A stretch of 64,000 nucleotides of DNA. Source: Apricaphanius iberus. Its lineage: Eukaryota > Chordata > Actinopteri > Cyprinodontiformes > Aphaniidae. Shown here in pieces: positions 22,254 to 33,453 of the stretch. The stretch covers positions 744,001-808,000 of the forward strand of contig JAPXFQ010001936.1 in the NCBI GenBank assembly GCA_028564705.1, in the 5' to 3' direction. Made by a program: the position numbers and the translations under genes. The notes beneath the pieces are model-generated. The model ran no database searches and was not told where the DNA came from. It saw nothing but the letters and a program-made list of their open reading frames with translations. Position 1 is the first letter of the stretch; each line of letters begins with the position of its first letter.

Positions 22254-22460
22254 AGCATCATACGGATTATTAAAAGGTTTATCTTTGCTTTAGTTGAAAT
22301 TATTTTTCTATTAAGAAGGAAGCTGAGTATTAGGAAGTACATCATTATTGGAGCGATTATTGGCTTTCAGTTTGGAAGACGGTTTGGGAGAATATCAAGA
22401 GCTGTTACCATTTTAACAGGGGCTTCAGTTGGTGCATTGGTTCCAAAATTGTTCATTTAG
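21229..22460 (+). CDS. gimap: GIMAP (AIG1-type) GTPase B
   Basis: Coding exons are 21229-21247 (MSSNQD plus one base) and 21580-22460, giving a 299-aa protein. The intron is 332 bp and starts with GC, not GT (ACC|GCAAGT); its acceptor is CTCATTCAG. Motifs: P-loop GNIKSGKS (35-42), DTPG (83-86), conserved box [21 protein letters not shown] (152-157), FNN (188-190). After residue ~227 it lacks the 22 residues (66 bp) present in C. It then has its own tail with hydrophobic segments at about 232-251, 260-271 and 280-299 separated by basic residues, suggesting membrane anchoring. AATAAA lies at 22550. It is near-identical to gene C up to the tail. The GC donor may reduce splicing. Confidence 0.88.
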
Positions 22461-23439
22461 TTTTGTTTGAAAAAAACTAAATTTAAGTAGCAAAGCCGAG
22501 TAAGCAATAACATAATTTTTAAATGTCCACATATATATTATAAAGTGAAAATAAATATATTCAGACCTTTGAACGTTTTATGCTTTTTATTGCCTTTACA
22601 AGTCAATTTTGTTTTTGTAAGAAAATTATAAAGACTCTTAAATGTCTAACTAATAGATGATTTTTGCAAAATAACTAAATTATTGAACGTGAAAAAAGTG
22701 ATTGCAAAAATATAAATACCTTTAAAGTGGCCGACCTAATTCACCAGAGAACAACTGTCTTTGTAAAGTTTGAAGAGTTGCTGGTGAAGCCGTTTATAAC
22801 AACAGCAAAGACAAACAACAATCCCTACCCATTTTCTTGTTGGTCTTTTGTTATTCTCTTCTGTTCTGGGTGCCTTTTGGTGGTGACTGCTGATGTCGCT
22901 CACTGCTTAAAGGTTTGTCATATGCAGACGTCTTAGTACAGTCCTTCAAGAGCCAATTTTGTAAGGAGACAGGTCAGCCAAGACAGCCGGTCCAGCATTT
23001 TTACCCCGTTAATTAAATCCAGTAACATTTCCATGAAGTTCAGATGGTGGAAACGTGCCTAATCAATGGAATGGAGATGAGCTGAGAGCAGTGAGGGTGT
23101 CTCCAGTGACTGTAGTATAAAGACAGCTGCGTCCTTAAAGTCCATTCACTGGTTCATCTGTATTTATGGCTAGCATTACAGCATGCAGTCTTAAGAACCA
23201 ATCAGAGAAAAGGTTGTTGACAATATGTTTTTTGCTGTACATCGGGCTCTAATAGGGCACAGCACCAACTACTCAGATATATTTTTTATTATAAAGATGT
23301 GCCCTGAAATTGACATGGACAAATGTATTTTAAAGCTATTTGATTTTGCTAAGACTTTCTGTGTCTATTTCAAACATATGTTGATGAAAACAAAACACCA
23401 ATTGATGAAAGTTAAAGAACTAAAGTTTTAAAGAAACTA
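22461..23439. other. no gene recognised
   Basis: Gene B 3' end followed by AT-rich spacer. Short frames carry no motif. Confidence 0.4.
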
Positions 23440-24075
23440 AGGCGGTTGGGGGTTAAGCCGTCCAAATAGGAGGTTCTGTCAGGCTCTGCCTCTTTCATAT
23501 TTCTTTCTAACGGGCTGGGTTATCCTGAGCTGTCTCCATAGTTACGCTGCTATAGGCTTAGACTGTTGGAGGACAGACTGACCACTATTCTTCTTACCCT
23601 TCTACCTTTCTCTCCTACTACTCTCCAGATGTATTTTCTGCTGATATTTTGATTGTTAACCCAGTTTTCTCTCAGTGTTTTTCTCTCCATAGAAGCTCTA
23701 CCTGATAAGGTACCCTGCTCAGCTACAACGCCCCCTGCTGGATGGGGAGCATCCATTCACATGATGCTCCCGGGGGCCAAGCATCGTCCATGTCCTGTTG
23801 TCAACTTTTTACTTCTTAAATATATAAAGTATTCTTACTTCAGTTCTTTTGTTCTTTCTGTGTCTCTTCTCTGTCTTCTCAGACCCCCAGACGGTCGTTG
23901 CAGATGACCGCTTGTACTGATCCAGGTTCTGGTTCTGCTGGAGGTTTCTTCCTGTTAAAGGGGAGTTTTTCCTCTCCACTGTTGATACATGCTTGCTCAG
24001 TATGAGGGATTAATATGCTGGGCTCAATAAACTGGGTTTCCTTAGGAAAAATTGAAACTGATTTTATAGGGACTG
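23440..24075 (+). repeat. common fish interspersed repeat ('gttaaaggggagtttttcct' type)
   Basis: The stretch contains TTCTTCCTGTTAAAGGGGAG, TTTTTCCTCTCCACTGTTGA and ATGCTTGCTCAGTATGAGGG. These phrases recur very widely in teleost DNA as I remember it. The unit class is not clear to me; it has no coding capacity. Confidence 0.55.
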
Positions 24076-24199
24076 TACATGGATCCTATGCCTAAAAACA
24101 AGTCACAAACACCACCAAGATATTGTATTTAATTCCAAAAACTGGGATACATTGATATCTGTTTTCCAATTTGTTATGTCGGTTAGTAGTCCCACAAAT

Positions 24200-24232
24200 A
24201 TATATATATATATATATGAATATATATGTCGG
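24200..24232. repeat. (TA)n microsatellite
   Basis: A short TA-rich run, imperfect in the middle. Confidence 0.8.
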
Positions 24233-24446
24233 CAATGTCGACATTGTCTAGCAAACCACAATCTATTGTTGAGTAAAACATCTGGCAAAGATAAGGCCAG
24301 ATGTTGCATGTATGCGCTTTGCAAGCTGCTGGCTTAAAAATATATAGGCGTTTTACAATAGACATTATTATGTCTATTACTTCCCTTTGGTGAGGTTGTG
24401 AGCTTTTTTTGATGGCGAGCAAGCATGCGGTGTGAACGTACCATAA

Positions 24447-24822
24447 TAGGGATGCACCGATGCTGATACTGGTATCGGGGCCAATATGGCTCTCATATAC
24501 TGTATCAGGATCGGGTAAAGTTAACCAATCTAATGAACCGATACTTAAAAAGTGGAAGCTCTGCAATAATTTAACAGAAAATGTTTATTTTTCACGTGAA
24601 ATTTAAGTTTTGTGATCATTGTTATTTATATCTTTTAAAAAAAAAATCTAGTTTATCATCATTTGTTTTAACAATCAGAGAAGAAAATAAAACATGTCTT
24701 CCAATTCTTTGCATTTTTTTCTGTGGTACAATTATCGGTATTGATACACGGTATGGGCAAGTACTCAAATCCAAGTTCTGTTATCGCATCACTTTGAAAA
24801 AAGTGGTATCGTTGCATCCCTA
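24447..24822. mobile_element. hAT MITE, copy 2, with 8-bp TSD
   Basis: Termini TAGGGATGCACCGAT (24447-24461) and ATCGTTGCATCCCTA (24808-24822) match those of the copy at 5134. The flanks TACCATAA and TACCGTAA agree at 7 of 8 positions. The interior has ACCGATACTTAAAAAGTGGA and GGTATTGATAC-type motifs shared with copy 1. Confidence 0.83.
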
Positions 24823-25115
24823 TACCGTAATGTTTGTGTTTGAAATGTTTGTGTGTAGAAAATTTTTCTGTTGTCTGGCAACAGCATTGTCTCTCTTCCA
24901 GTTGGAAGTATTTGTGTTGGCGGAGCTAAATAAATGATTTAAAAAACAAATAAATCATAATCAAAAAATAAAATGTGCTTTTACAACTGCAATATCACAC
25001 TTGAGGTCGTGCTGTTGTGCTGAATATCGGCACTGGTGTGATTATCTGTGCCACTTGGCCTGCGGCCTCATGCATACGACCGAATCACACCTGCACTCCC
25101 TCAAGCTTGGTATTG

Positions 25116-26172
25116 CTTAAAGAGTAACTCACCCCAAAAATTTTTTTTTTTTTGTTGAACAACTTTATAAATAAGTATATAATAACACTATCTACATCTA
25201 CAGTCATTATTTTATGTATTTTAGTACATTCAGTGAAAATATTAATTTTGTTTAGTGCCCCAAGTGGTTAAACAATTACACTGCACTGCAATTGACTGGA
25301 ATTCAAATCCTGCTTTGCTAACGGCTAAACTCGGGTTATCCTACGTAGGTTTGGAATAGTGACGACAGCAGTCCAGCTGTGGTGCGGTATACAACATGAA
25401 CGGTTTTGGGCCACACCTCTGTAGCGAGGAGCCATGAACTGCCTGCAGCTCAATCGGCTATGTAGGTGGTTACACCTACGTACTGACATTTGCTAATTAC
25501 CTATGATAAAAGGAATAACTGATATATCAGTAAATGGAAAATAAAATCTGGGCTAAGAGTTCATTTTTAAGTGAATAATTGTGATGAATTATGTTGTGTT
25601 TTTTTTGCACATTCATTAATGATTTACTTATCATGCTTGGATACATCTCTCTGCAACACACGTTTTCTGTTGCGGACATTGACGTACAGTGGCCGCAGGT
25701 ACTCCTGTTCAGGCAGAGTCACGAAATTACTCGAGCTAATCTATATTTAGCATTAGATGTAGCCAACAGCAATGTACCACCCAGAGGCGGCGGGCATTCT
25801 ATGCCCCGATACAGCCGCAGGCTCGGCATCTGCTGTTGCCCCGCGCAGAGAACGAGACAATGGCCCGAAACGATATGGCGCCGCTCCGCTATCTCCCTGT
25901 ACTCTCTTTTCCTTTGGAGTAGGAAGTTAGTTGAGGAAAAAAAACTCAACCTCCAGATTATTTTCAGGCAAACGAGCGGGCATTCCTACAGCTCTCTCCA
26001 TCTTTCTGGCCGCCTGCGACTCTACACTGCACTGCTGCCTGTCAGTCACAGCTCAGACCACGCCCAGCCCTTCATCCCCCCGCGTTTTTCCTGGTCCTTC
26101 AGGCAACGCCTCCTTTTGAGCAGTTTTTCAAAAATAAATATGATCTGGTAGGGTGGTGAGTTAATCTTTAAG
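25116..26172. mobile_element. MITE with TTAA ends, containing a possible SINE head
   Basis: Inverted termini CTTAAAGAGTAACTCACC (25116-25133) and GGTGAGTTAATCTTTAAG (26155-26172) match at 17 of 18 positions and include TTAA on each side. The unit is about 1.06 kb. Inside, 25253-25330 resembles a tRNA-derived SINE head (A-box GCCCCAAGTGG, B-box ATTCAAATCC). A 186-codon open frame at 25591-26151 covers its right half but shows no recognisable domain. Confidence 0.65.
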
Positions 26173-26919
26173 TAGAAGAAGAAACTTTGACGTTGTACAA
26201 TTTTAATAATAGTATGATGCGTCGCAACATAAATGTATGTTGGGTTCAGCAACATAAGACATTTAAAACTTGTAACAAAAAACTGATCATAAGCCATAAA
26301 CTTCTGTTTTATGGCGGTTGGCAAGCAAGCTTCGCTGCATACAATTGTTCCAAGCATTTTTCTCCCACAACACTCAAAAACAAACAAACCATATACTCTC
26401 TATCAGTTTCATCTTCTTGGCATTTAAAGGGAAAGTATTGTGCAAAATTGACTTTTTGATGTGTTACATCCTGATAACATGTTATTTCCTCGTTAAACAA
26501 GCCTGAAGTGTTGCTTTGACTCATCCACTTATGTTTGAATAATTTTTGAGTCTCTGCTGGAAGTTATTGGAGGTGCTGAAACGCCTTCTCCCAACTATCT
26601 ACCTTTTTCCACCCATCTCCTTCCTACCTGACGTAGCTTAATCTGCTGCTGAACCCCTGCACCGGTAGCCTTCCCCCTCCCCTCCACACTCATCTCTGGT
26701 AGAGTAGCAGCTGCTATAGTTAGCCTAGGCTAATTTTAAGGCTAGGAGTTTGGAGTTCATCTTTGGAAACAATCATAGACCGAAAAAGATCTGTTATCTT
26801 TGCGTAAATCACTTCACAGATAACTGATTCCTCAACAAAATCCTTTTTTTTAAATAGTGGATTAATAAGCAGATTGGCTCTAAAGACGAGGCTACTCCAT
26901 CAGAACTTGTACAGATAAG
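26173..26919. other. no gene recognised
   Basis: Mixed spacer; small overlapping frames on both strands with no features. Confidence 0.4.
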
Positions 26920-26933
26920 AACTGTGGCTTAGC

Positions 26934-27284
26934 CTGTGAATATTCTCATTCATCCAGGTCATGGTTATCTCAAGGAAATTTCAATCGAACACAACTGGAC
27001 TTGGTAATTTGTTCATATTCACATTCTATGAAGCCGAAACCTAACCTCCACCAATAGGCGGCACGCCAACGACCGTCGTTAAGACATGGAGCACAAAGGA
27101 TCCAATGACATAATGATTCTTGATCAAGAGGTTAAATAGCTGAGTCTCCACACCAGTTAGTTGGACCAGTCCCAGCCTGGTCAGCGGCGAGCATGAACTG
27201 ATGAAGCCTCTTGGATAAGAGGTGAAACGTCTTCCAAGACAAATTACCAAGTCCAGTTGCGTTTGATTGAAATTTCCTTGAGAT
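26934..27284 (+). mobile_element. Penelope-like element fragment with hammerhead-like core
   Basis: The unit is flanked by a 14-bp direct repeat AACTGTGGCTTAGC (26920-26933 and 27285-27298). Its left end carries an inverted copy (about 26966-27011) of its right end (about 27241-27284), nearly 45 bp with a few mismatches. Inside is CTGATGA (27198-27204), then a 7-bp stem (27206-27212 with 27217-27223, loop GGAT), then GAAA (27224-27227). These are the conserved parts of a hammerhead ribozyme. Inverted partial terminal repeats and hammerhead motifs are known features of Penelope-like elements. No reverse transcriptase remains. Confidence 0.65.
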
Positions 27285-27298
27285 AACTGTGGCTTAGC

Positions 27299-28659
27299 AT
27301 TAATAACTCTGACGTCAAAATGTTGCTTCACATTTGTTTGAATTTATGGTTTCAATGCAAAACGTAGCTTCATATTTCTGTGGTTTCATGGTTCTAATGC
27401 AAGGCATGGCTTCATATAAATTAATATTAATAAAAGGTGCCAAGGAGGTTAAATACTACAAAGACGACACTGAATTCTCTCTGGTTCTTCAAACACCCCA
27501 CTTTCATTGTTATCAGATCATTTGCGTGTCGTCTTACAAACTCCTGAGTTGCCATTGTTCACCAATTTAATCCCCCCCACCCCACCCCAACCCCAAATTC
27601 TAAAATGCAAAACATTGAAAACTTCTGTAAACGTTATCTGAGCCCGACTCCACCACATGCTGTGATAATAGGCGGTGTACGACGTTCTGCAGGGGGAGTT
27701 TCACCAAGGGTAGGAGGGCTTAGAGAGGCTTAGGCGAATATCAAGGCATTAAATACGGAAGTGATGTAAATTTCTTTAAGTTAGATTTTTATATATACAG
27801 GATTTACAGACAGATTTAGGGTGACAATTTTATTTGAGTGTGCTATAGAATGGTACTGTGTGCCTGGAAGAAAAATTATACCCTCCCTTAAAGAACCATG
27901 TACCTGGGCTGACTTTTAACACCGCCCACCCTTGCACCAAACAGTACTTTTTAATAGCAAAGCTATAACTAATGTGACTCAGAAGAATAAAACATTATTT
28001 TCCTCAAGAAAATAACATTAATATATGCAATTACTTTATTTTTGACACTTTCTAATGTACATCAACAGCAGTATGTCAATAGTATGGCTTGGCGATATGA
28101 TGAAATATATCGTCAGGACAACAGAAATCGTCTATTGTTTTATATGAATCTCTATCGTTTGAGCCGGGATAGGGTTTTTCACGGCAGTAAATTATGTCAA
28201 GATGTACCTTATGGCATTACTGTGCTGCAATACATGAACAAACAGGGAGGGAGACGGTAAGCAACTCGTTTCAGATCAGGGATCTAAACAAGATTATCAG
28301 ACAACCCAAAGTTGGTCTCCCTGCGTGTCTCACCTCCCGACACACAGCTTAAACAGAAAAAAGCGTCTCTCAGACAGAACGACAACGGCTCGAAAAGGAG
28401 TTTCATTCGCTAGCAACAGATTAGTGGTGTAATACAGCGTCTGTATCTGGAGTTTATCAGAGCTTACGCCACGACTCGACACAGCTTTTGCTCATTGACT
28501 ATTTGTATTTGTTGCCACAGTTCTAATAAAATAAATGTGTAGTGTTGTAGCCCGTTGGTCAGACCGGGAGCTAGTAAACTTTACAAATAACTGTTGTCTG
28601 ATCTGTGTCGGTCTTCTTATATCCAAACAGCATCAATGCAACAGACGTTGCCCCTCTTT
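27299..28659. other. no gene recognised; repeat head near 28.08 kb
   Basis: AT-rich spacer with a C-run near 27571-27595. Around 28085-28160 the phrase GGCTTGGCGATATGATGAAA and CTCTATCGTTTG resembles the head of the fish repeat whose tail-like sequence lies near 3.4 kb. No gene structure is seen. Confidence 0.4.
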
Positions 28660-30180
28660 TACATTGGAGACACACAGATCCTGCCCCACGCAGAGCCCCG
28701 AGACCAGGAACCCAACCAATTCCAGACGACCCACCAAATGAACCGACCAGGTAGCGGAACCCACAGAACCAGGTGCCAGAACCAACCCCCAACGATCCAC
28801 TGAATGGCACCAACCTCCTTTCAAAACTGGCACCCCCATAAGAGGTGCCCCAACCAACCCAAGGAGGACATCGACCTCAAACATTGGCCCCTCGACACAC
28901 CGGCCCACCCAGGACCAGCCAGGAATGTACCAGGGCAGAGTTGGACCCCAGATATTGAGAGCCACAAATGCACCAGCGGGCAGGGGCATCATTCACTGCC
29001 AAGGAGTGACGGAGGGAAAAAAGGCCCCCACTGGATGTGGGGCCTGAGTTGCTCCAGGCAAGAGGTAAGCCGAAGACCCATTCTGACAAGTAGACAGAGA
29101 CATACAGACACAATCATATGTACCCTCTCTATTACGCACACACATTCTCACCAACACATCAGGACAACCAAAAAAGGATGCTTTACACTCATTCATACGC
29201 CCCATAGATACTCTATACTCCCAGGTCCAGGCACCGATGCCCCAGTATTGCAACCTGCCCCGGAACCTGGGAGACGAACCCCCTGCCTATTAGGATGGGG
29301 ACAAGCAGAACCCCAAGGCCCCCACCATGGCAAGAGTAGCACACCAGCCCAGGTCCTCGACCAAACGGCCTGATCTACCTCCTGGACCCCGGGAGGGGTG
29401 GGACATGGGAAGGCTGCCAGGTACCCCCATCTCCCACACATGCCCTCAGTGTCTAGATGCAGATAAGCAGTGGGCACCGGCACCAGAGGCGAGGCTCTTA
29501 GATGGGCTCCCCCTCTGGAGCCGAAAGTGTGTCCACCTCAAGGTCCCTACATGTGTGTGTCCAATTTTACTGTGTCCACAGTAAAATAGGGACCCAGGCC
29601 ACCACCGGACAGCAAAGACCGAAACCCCTCCCTGCTCCCCAGTCATGTGCCCACGCCCCAAAACCCTATGTAAGTGGATACGGCAGGTGGACAGAGGCAT
29701 CCGGGGATGGGCAGAAAACAACTGGGATGACAAAATGCCATTCTCAGGGAGCCAGCTTCCCTACTGACTCTAATATGAACCCCCGTTCAGCACGATCCAT
29801 CAGGATTGGGAGGCCTTAGCACATCAAAAACAGGGTCCACGGCCGCGGCACCACCGAGCCTCATTGGGGCCAAGGCCATCCCCCTGCCCCCATCCCAGGG
29901 GGAGACCTACATCCAACCCAACAATAGACTACTATCAAAACACAGGTCACTAGACACCCAGGATGAGTTCAGCCACACTCCGTCCGCACATCCTCCCCCC
30001 GTCCAAGTGCACCCCATAAAGGAGAACACCTGTGCTAGATAGTAAAAGTCTACCAGCCAACAAGGGAGGCCCCCAGAAATGCCCGCGCATCAAAAGCCCC
30101 CACACTGAGGCAGGAGCCCAGCGCACCACCCTGGGCACATGACACCGTGACTGGGAGCAGACCGAGATCCACCTCTCCCT
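28660..30180. repeat. C-rich interspersed repeat, copy B
   Basis: The composition is the same as at 8230-9300, and the two are alignable over 28826-29400. It includes CCCCCATAAGAGGTGCCCCA, CCAGCGGGCAGGGGCATCAT, GTAGACAGAGACATACAGAC and ACACTCATTCATACGCCCCA. The right part (29400-30180) is not in copy A. Open frames on both strands overlap each other and look like a by-product of low AT content. It is followed directly by an L1/Tx1-like ORF2 remnant on the minus strand, so it may be that element's 3' untranslated region. Confidence 0.65.
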
Positions 30181-30305
30181 GTATAATGTACTCTATGCAG
30201 GATTTTATATTGTTTTAATTGTAAGTTTGGATTTTTCAGAAATGTTTGTATCTGGTGTTTAATGATGTCAGATGCTTTTCTGAGGTTGATAAAAACAACA
30301 CTAAT
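30180..30305 (-). pseudogene. L1/Tx1-like LINE ORF2 remnant
   Basis: Minus-strand reading gives VVFINLRKASDIIKHQI and then NPNLQLKQYKILHRVHYT. The second phrase resembles the region near the C-terminus of L1/Tx1-type ORF2 proteins (LxQYKILHRxHYT). The two parts are not normally adjacent, so an internal deletion is likely. Confidence 0.5.
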
Positions 30306-30347
30306 GACGCCGCCTGCATTAAGCTTTGATTATATTTTCTGGAAAAA

Positions 30348-30536
30348 CTAGGCAAGGCAAGGCAATTTTAGTTATATTGCACACTTTCAACACAAGGCAA
30401 TTCAAGGTGCTTTACATGATTCAGTGATAATGATACCAAATACATGATTACAGAAGCATGATTAGAGAAAAACAGAAGCATATAGGTTTAACAGATAGAA
30501 ACAATCAACCAATAAGAAAAGATGATGTAAGGAACT
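30348..30536 (-). mobile_element. L2-type LINE, 3' tail
   Basis: Starts with (GGCAA)n and GCACACTTTCAACACAAGGC, then TTTACATGATTCAGTGATAA and AACAATCAACCAATAAGAAA. This is the reverse complement of the L2 tail at 14700-14908. Confidence 0.85.
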
Positions 30537-30907
30537 AAACCATAGTCACAGTAGAATGATGTTTTCTAAAGACAAATTGCATCCAGCTAATGATATATGG
30601 ACTATTGGCAAGATAGTCTATAATTTGCTCTGCTCCTATTTTTTCCATGACTTTGGAGGCAGCTGGAAATATGCTTATCACTCAGTAGTTGCTGGTTATT
30701 GCACAATTACTGGTCTTAAAAACTAGTGTAAAGACAAAGCACTTCCAGGGTTCAGGGAAGGAACTGAATAAATAAAACAGACCATGCAGAGTTCCAGAAA
30801 AATTAAAAGTTAAATAATAAATAGAAGTTAAAGTTGATGAGGAGTACGAGAAACAGTTGTTTTGGAGGCTGGCGATGCTGAACCTTGTGGTTAGGTGAAG
30901 GCTTTAT

Positions 30908-32142
30908 TGTAGCACTGAGTGTTGAAGGGAGTGGCCATAGGGAGAAGAAACACTGAGTTTAAATGAAAATGAAACCATTCAGACTGTGGACATTAACAGA
31001 GACACATCATCACCGACTGACTCACTGCTTTGCTTTAAACGATCAAATGTCTAGCAACCAAGACCGTAAGTATTTTAACAACTACATATTTACACATGTA
31101 TAAGTGTAAGCAAACGTTTCTATGGCATGTTTACCTTTAAACTGACCAAACAGTAAGAATAATGTATTATGTCATTATTTTTAATTGTACTGTTTAAAAC
31201 AGAACCAGGATCCTGTTCTACCTGTTTCGTGCAAATCTTCATGTGAATGACGGGTGTGATATCAATGCTGCACATTAGGGTGTGGTGAAGTTCAGAAATG
31301 ACCTAGAATTCCTACCAAGAGGAAGAAATATTATTACTGTGTGTATCTACCTTTTTTTGTGCTACAGCTGTGATATCTTCCTAAAATTCTCATTCAGGTC
31401 CAGATGAAGCCACAGAAGAACCAGAAGAACTTCGACAAGAAGAGGAAGCTGAACCTCAGGAAATCCGGATTATGTTAGTTGGGAATATTAAATCTGGGAA
31501 AAGTGCAACAGGAAACACCATCTTACAGAAGAAAGCGTTTCGATCCAAGGCATCATTTTCCTCTGTGACATCAGAGTGTCAGAAGGAAACAGGAATGTTT
31601 GAAGGTCAGCCGCTGGTTGTAGTAGATACTCCTGGTCTGTTTAACATCAACAAACCTGAGGAAAAAGTCTTTGCTGGGTTTTCTGAGTGTCTCTCATTAA
31701 TCGCTCCTGGTCCTCATGTGTTCCTGGTCGTCATCGAGCTGAAAAGATTCTCAGAAGAAGAAGAACAAAACATGAAAATCCTTCAAAAGATTTTTGGAGA
31801 AGTGGCATCAGATTACAGCTTGGTCCTCTTTACCCATGGAGACGATCTGGGGGTAGAAGAAACCTCCATAGAAGAATTAATAGGAGGGAAAAAAGCTGTG
31901 AGGGACTTAATCAGTCAGTGTGGTGGAAGATATCATGTGTTTAACAACAGAGACAAGGATCCATCTCAGGTGGAAGAACTGCTGGAGAAGATCAACAGGA
32001 TGATAGAGAAAAATGGAGGAAGATGCTTCAACCAAGAAATGCTTCAAGAAGCAAAGAGAGACATTGAAGAAGGAATACGAGCCATTCTGAGAGAAAATCT
32101 AAGTACGGAGCGCAAAGACAGAGGAAGGACAGTGAATAGAAA
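30908..32142 (+). repeat. recent segmental duplication, copy with gene C
   Basis: Partner of 21100-22253, about 9.8 kb downstream in the same orientation. This copy keeps the 38-bp promoter spacing, the GT donor and the 66 bp of exon 2 missing from the other, so it is closer to the ancestral state. Confidence 0.9.
30927..30975 (+). promoter_or_regulatory. conserved GIMAP promoter module, gene C
   Basis: GGGAGTGGC starts at 30927. The ISRE/IRF core GAAAATGAAAC lies at 30965-30975, 38 bp later and 82 bp before the ATG. The spacing equals that of genes A and D. Confidence 0.7.
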
Positions 32143-32239
32143 TTGGACCACTTTGATCCTTAAAACAGTTAACGTAATTTTTGAAGTATATAACACACCT
32201 GAACGTCAGCTGCACCAGCTAAATTTTAAAAGAAAATAA
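31047..32239 (+). CDS. gimap: GIMAP (AIG1-type) GTPase C
   Basis: Coding exons are 31047-31065 (MSSNQD plus one base, donor ACC|GTAAGT) and 31398-32239; the protein is 286 aa. The intron is 332 bp and looks identical to that of B apart from the donor. Motifs are as in B: GNIKSGKS (35-42), DTPG (83-86), THGDDL (152-157), FNN (188-190), with one Ala-to-Val change just after THGDDL. The region after the GTPase domain keeps the ERKDRG..NRNW segment that aligns with the EEARK..(D/N)NW segment of A and D. The tail then ends in a polar, basic NFKRK with no hydrophobic stretch and no CaaX box, so a soluble protein or one needing a partner is likely. AATAAA lies at 32401. Confidence 0.9.
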
Positions 32240-32428
32240 TTTTGTCCACAGCCTATATATGCCGCATCTGTATAGTCATTGCACACGTTCATTTTGTAAC
32301 ATGAGACATTTAAACAGAAATATGGTACACAGAAAATGTTTCTTTGTTTTAATTCAATTCGTGCATCAACACAACACGATAGAAACATGTCTGATTAAAA
32401 AATAAAACAGTTTAGCCTATCAGAAAAA

Positions 32429-32600
32429 TCATTTGGCACTGTCCTCAATTTCCTCTTCCTCACAAAAGTCACTTATGTCGTCTTTTTCATTGTCTTTATG
32501 TCCTCTGAAAGGTTTTGTTATTTTTATACACTAACTCAGGTCTTCTCTCTGCCTCCTCCAACATCTCACCATCAAATTATTGATGCCGAGCGTATGTGCA
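32429..32600 (-). pseudogene. pogo/Tigger-like transposase DNA-binding fragment
   Basis: Minus-strand reading gives HTLGINNLMVRCWRRQREDL, a stop, then CIKITKPFRGHKDNEKDDIS and an acidic end (FCEEEEIEDSAK) with a stop at 32429. The MVRxWRRxxEDL...KxxKxFRG pattern resembles the helix-turn-helix region of pogo/CENP-B-type transposases. The acidic end does not belong to that pattern. Short and interrupted, so only tentative. Confidence 0.35.
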
Positions 32601-33453
32601 GTAGCTCTATAAAATGTTACCGTTGCTGTTATATAGTATTATTTTGTCCTGAAATTAAACTCATATTCTGGAGTTAACGTAGGACCACGAACTAAAACGA
32701 CTTGTTTCTCTGTAATCCCACCTTCTCCTTTCAACAAGAAAAGTGGTTTCAGCTGGTAAAACGAGAGCAGCTATGAGCTTTGAGAAGGAGAATAGTCTGT
32801 TTGCAATTCTACCAAATGTATGCTGCTCTCTGTGCAGGGGCAGTGCAGACACCACTAGCACTTCCTACTGGTAACATGGTGACATAAAATACATCGCTGT
32901 TACCACTCAGTCGTTTTCCAGAAGAGGTAGGGGCAGCTGTTCAGAGAGCAGGATTCAGGAGGATTACTCAGACATGCAGGAATTAAGCCAAAAACCATTC
33001 TGGCTGGGGTTTTTTATGAGATAATTGCACTACCATATGGTTAAAAAAACCCAATTGATTTTGCATGGCAAACTTTAACTTAAAAACTACATTTCTTGAT
33101 GTATTTTTGCATGAAGAATTGTGTGTTCAGGAAAACTACAAGTAGTGTCTTCTTCGGCACATGATCTTTCCCCAGTAGCAGTTAGCCAGTAAAAAACTAT
33201 CTATAAATTAGCCATATTGTTGTAGAGGACGCAAAGTGGCTAATAGTCTTAAAATCACGGTATCTTTCATGAAACTGAATTAGCTTGTACGTTTTTAGAA
33301 CTGCTCTGTGAGTATGCGCTAAGGCAGAGCTGTGGGAGAAACGCTGATCTTAGACAAACACAGGAAAATATGTGGTAAATGAAACTGTTTTGATAATGTA
33401 TTAAGGCCAATCAATAGATGAAAGTGGCCTAAGTCCGAAATCTGATCTCGGGA
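32601..33453. other. no gene recognised
   Basis: Spacer without clear features. Confidence 0.4.

Noticed and set aside
25591..26151. 186-codon frame
   Set aside because: Lies inside a TTAA-flanked MITE and shows no transposase or other motif.
27198..27240. Functional hammerhead ribozyme
   Set aside because: Core strands are present but the stem III closure and UH cleavage site are not convincing in this copy; kept only as a finding on the family.
28804..29373. 189-codon frame
   Set aside because: Same reason: part of the C-rich repeat, with equally long frames on the opposite strand.
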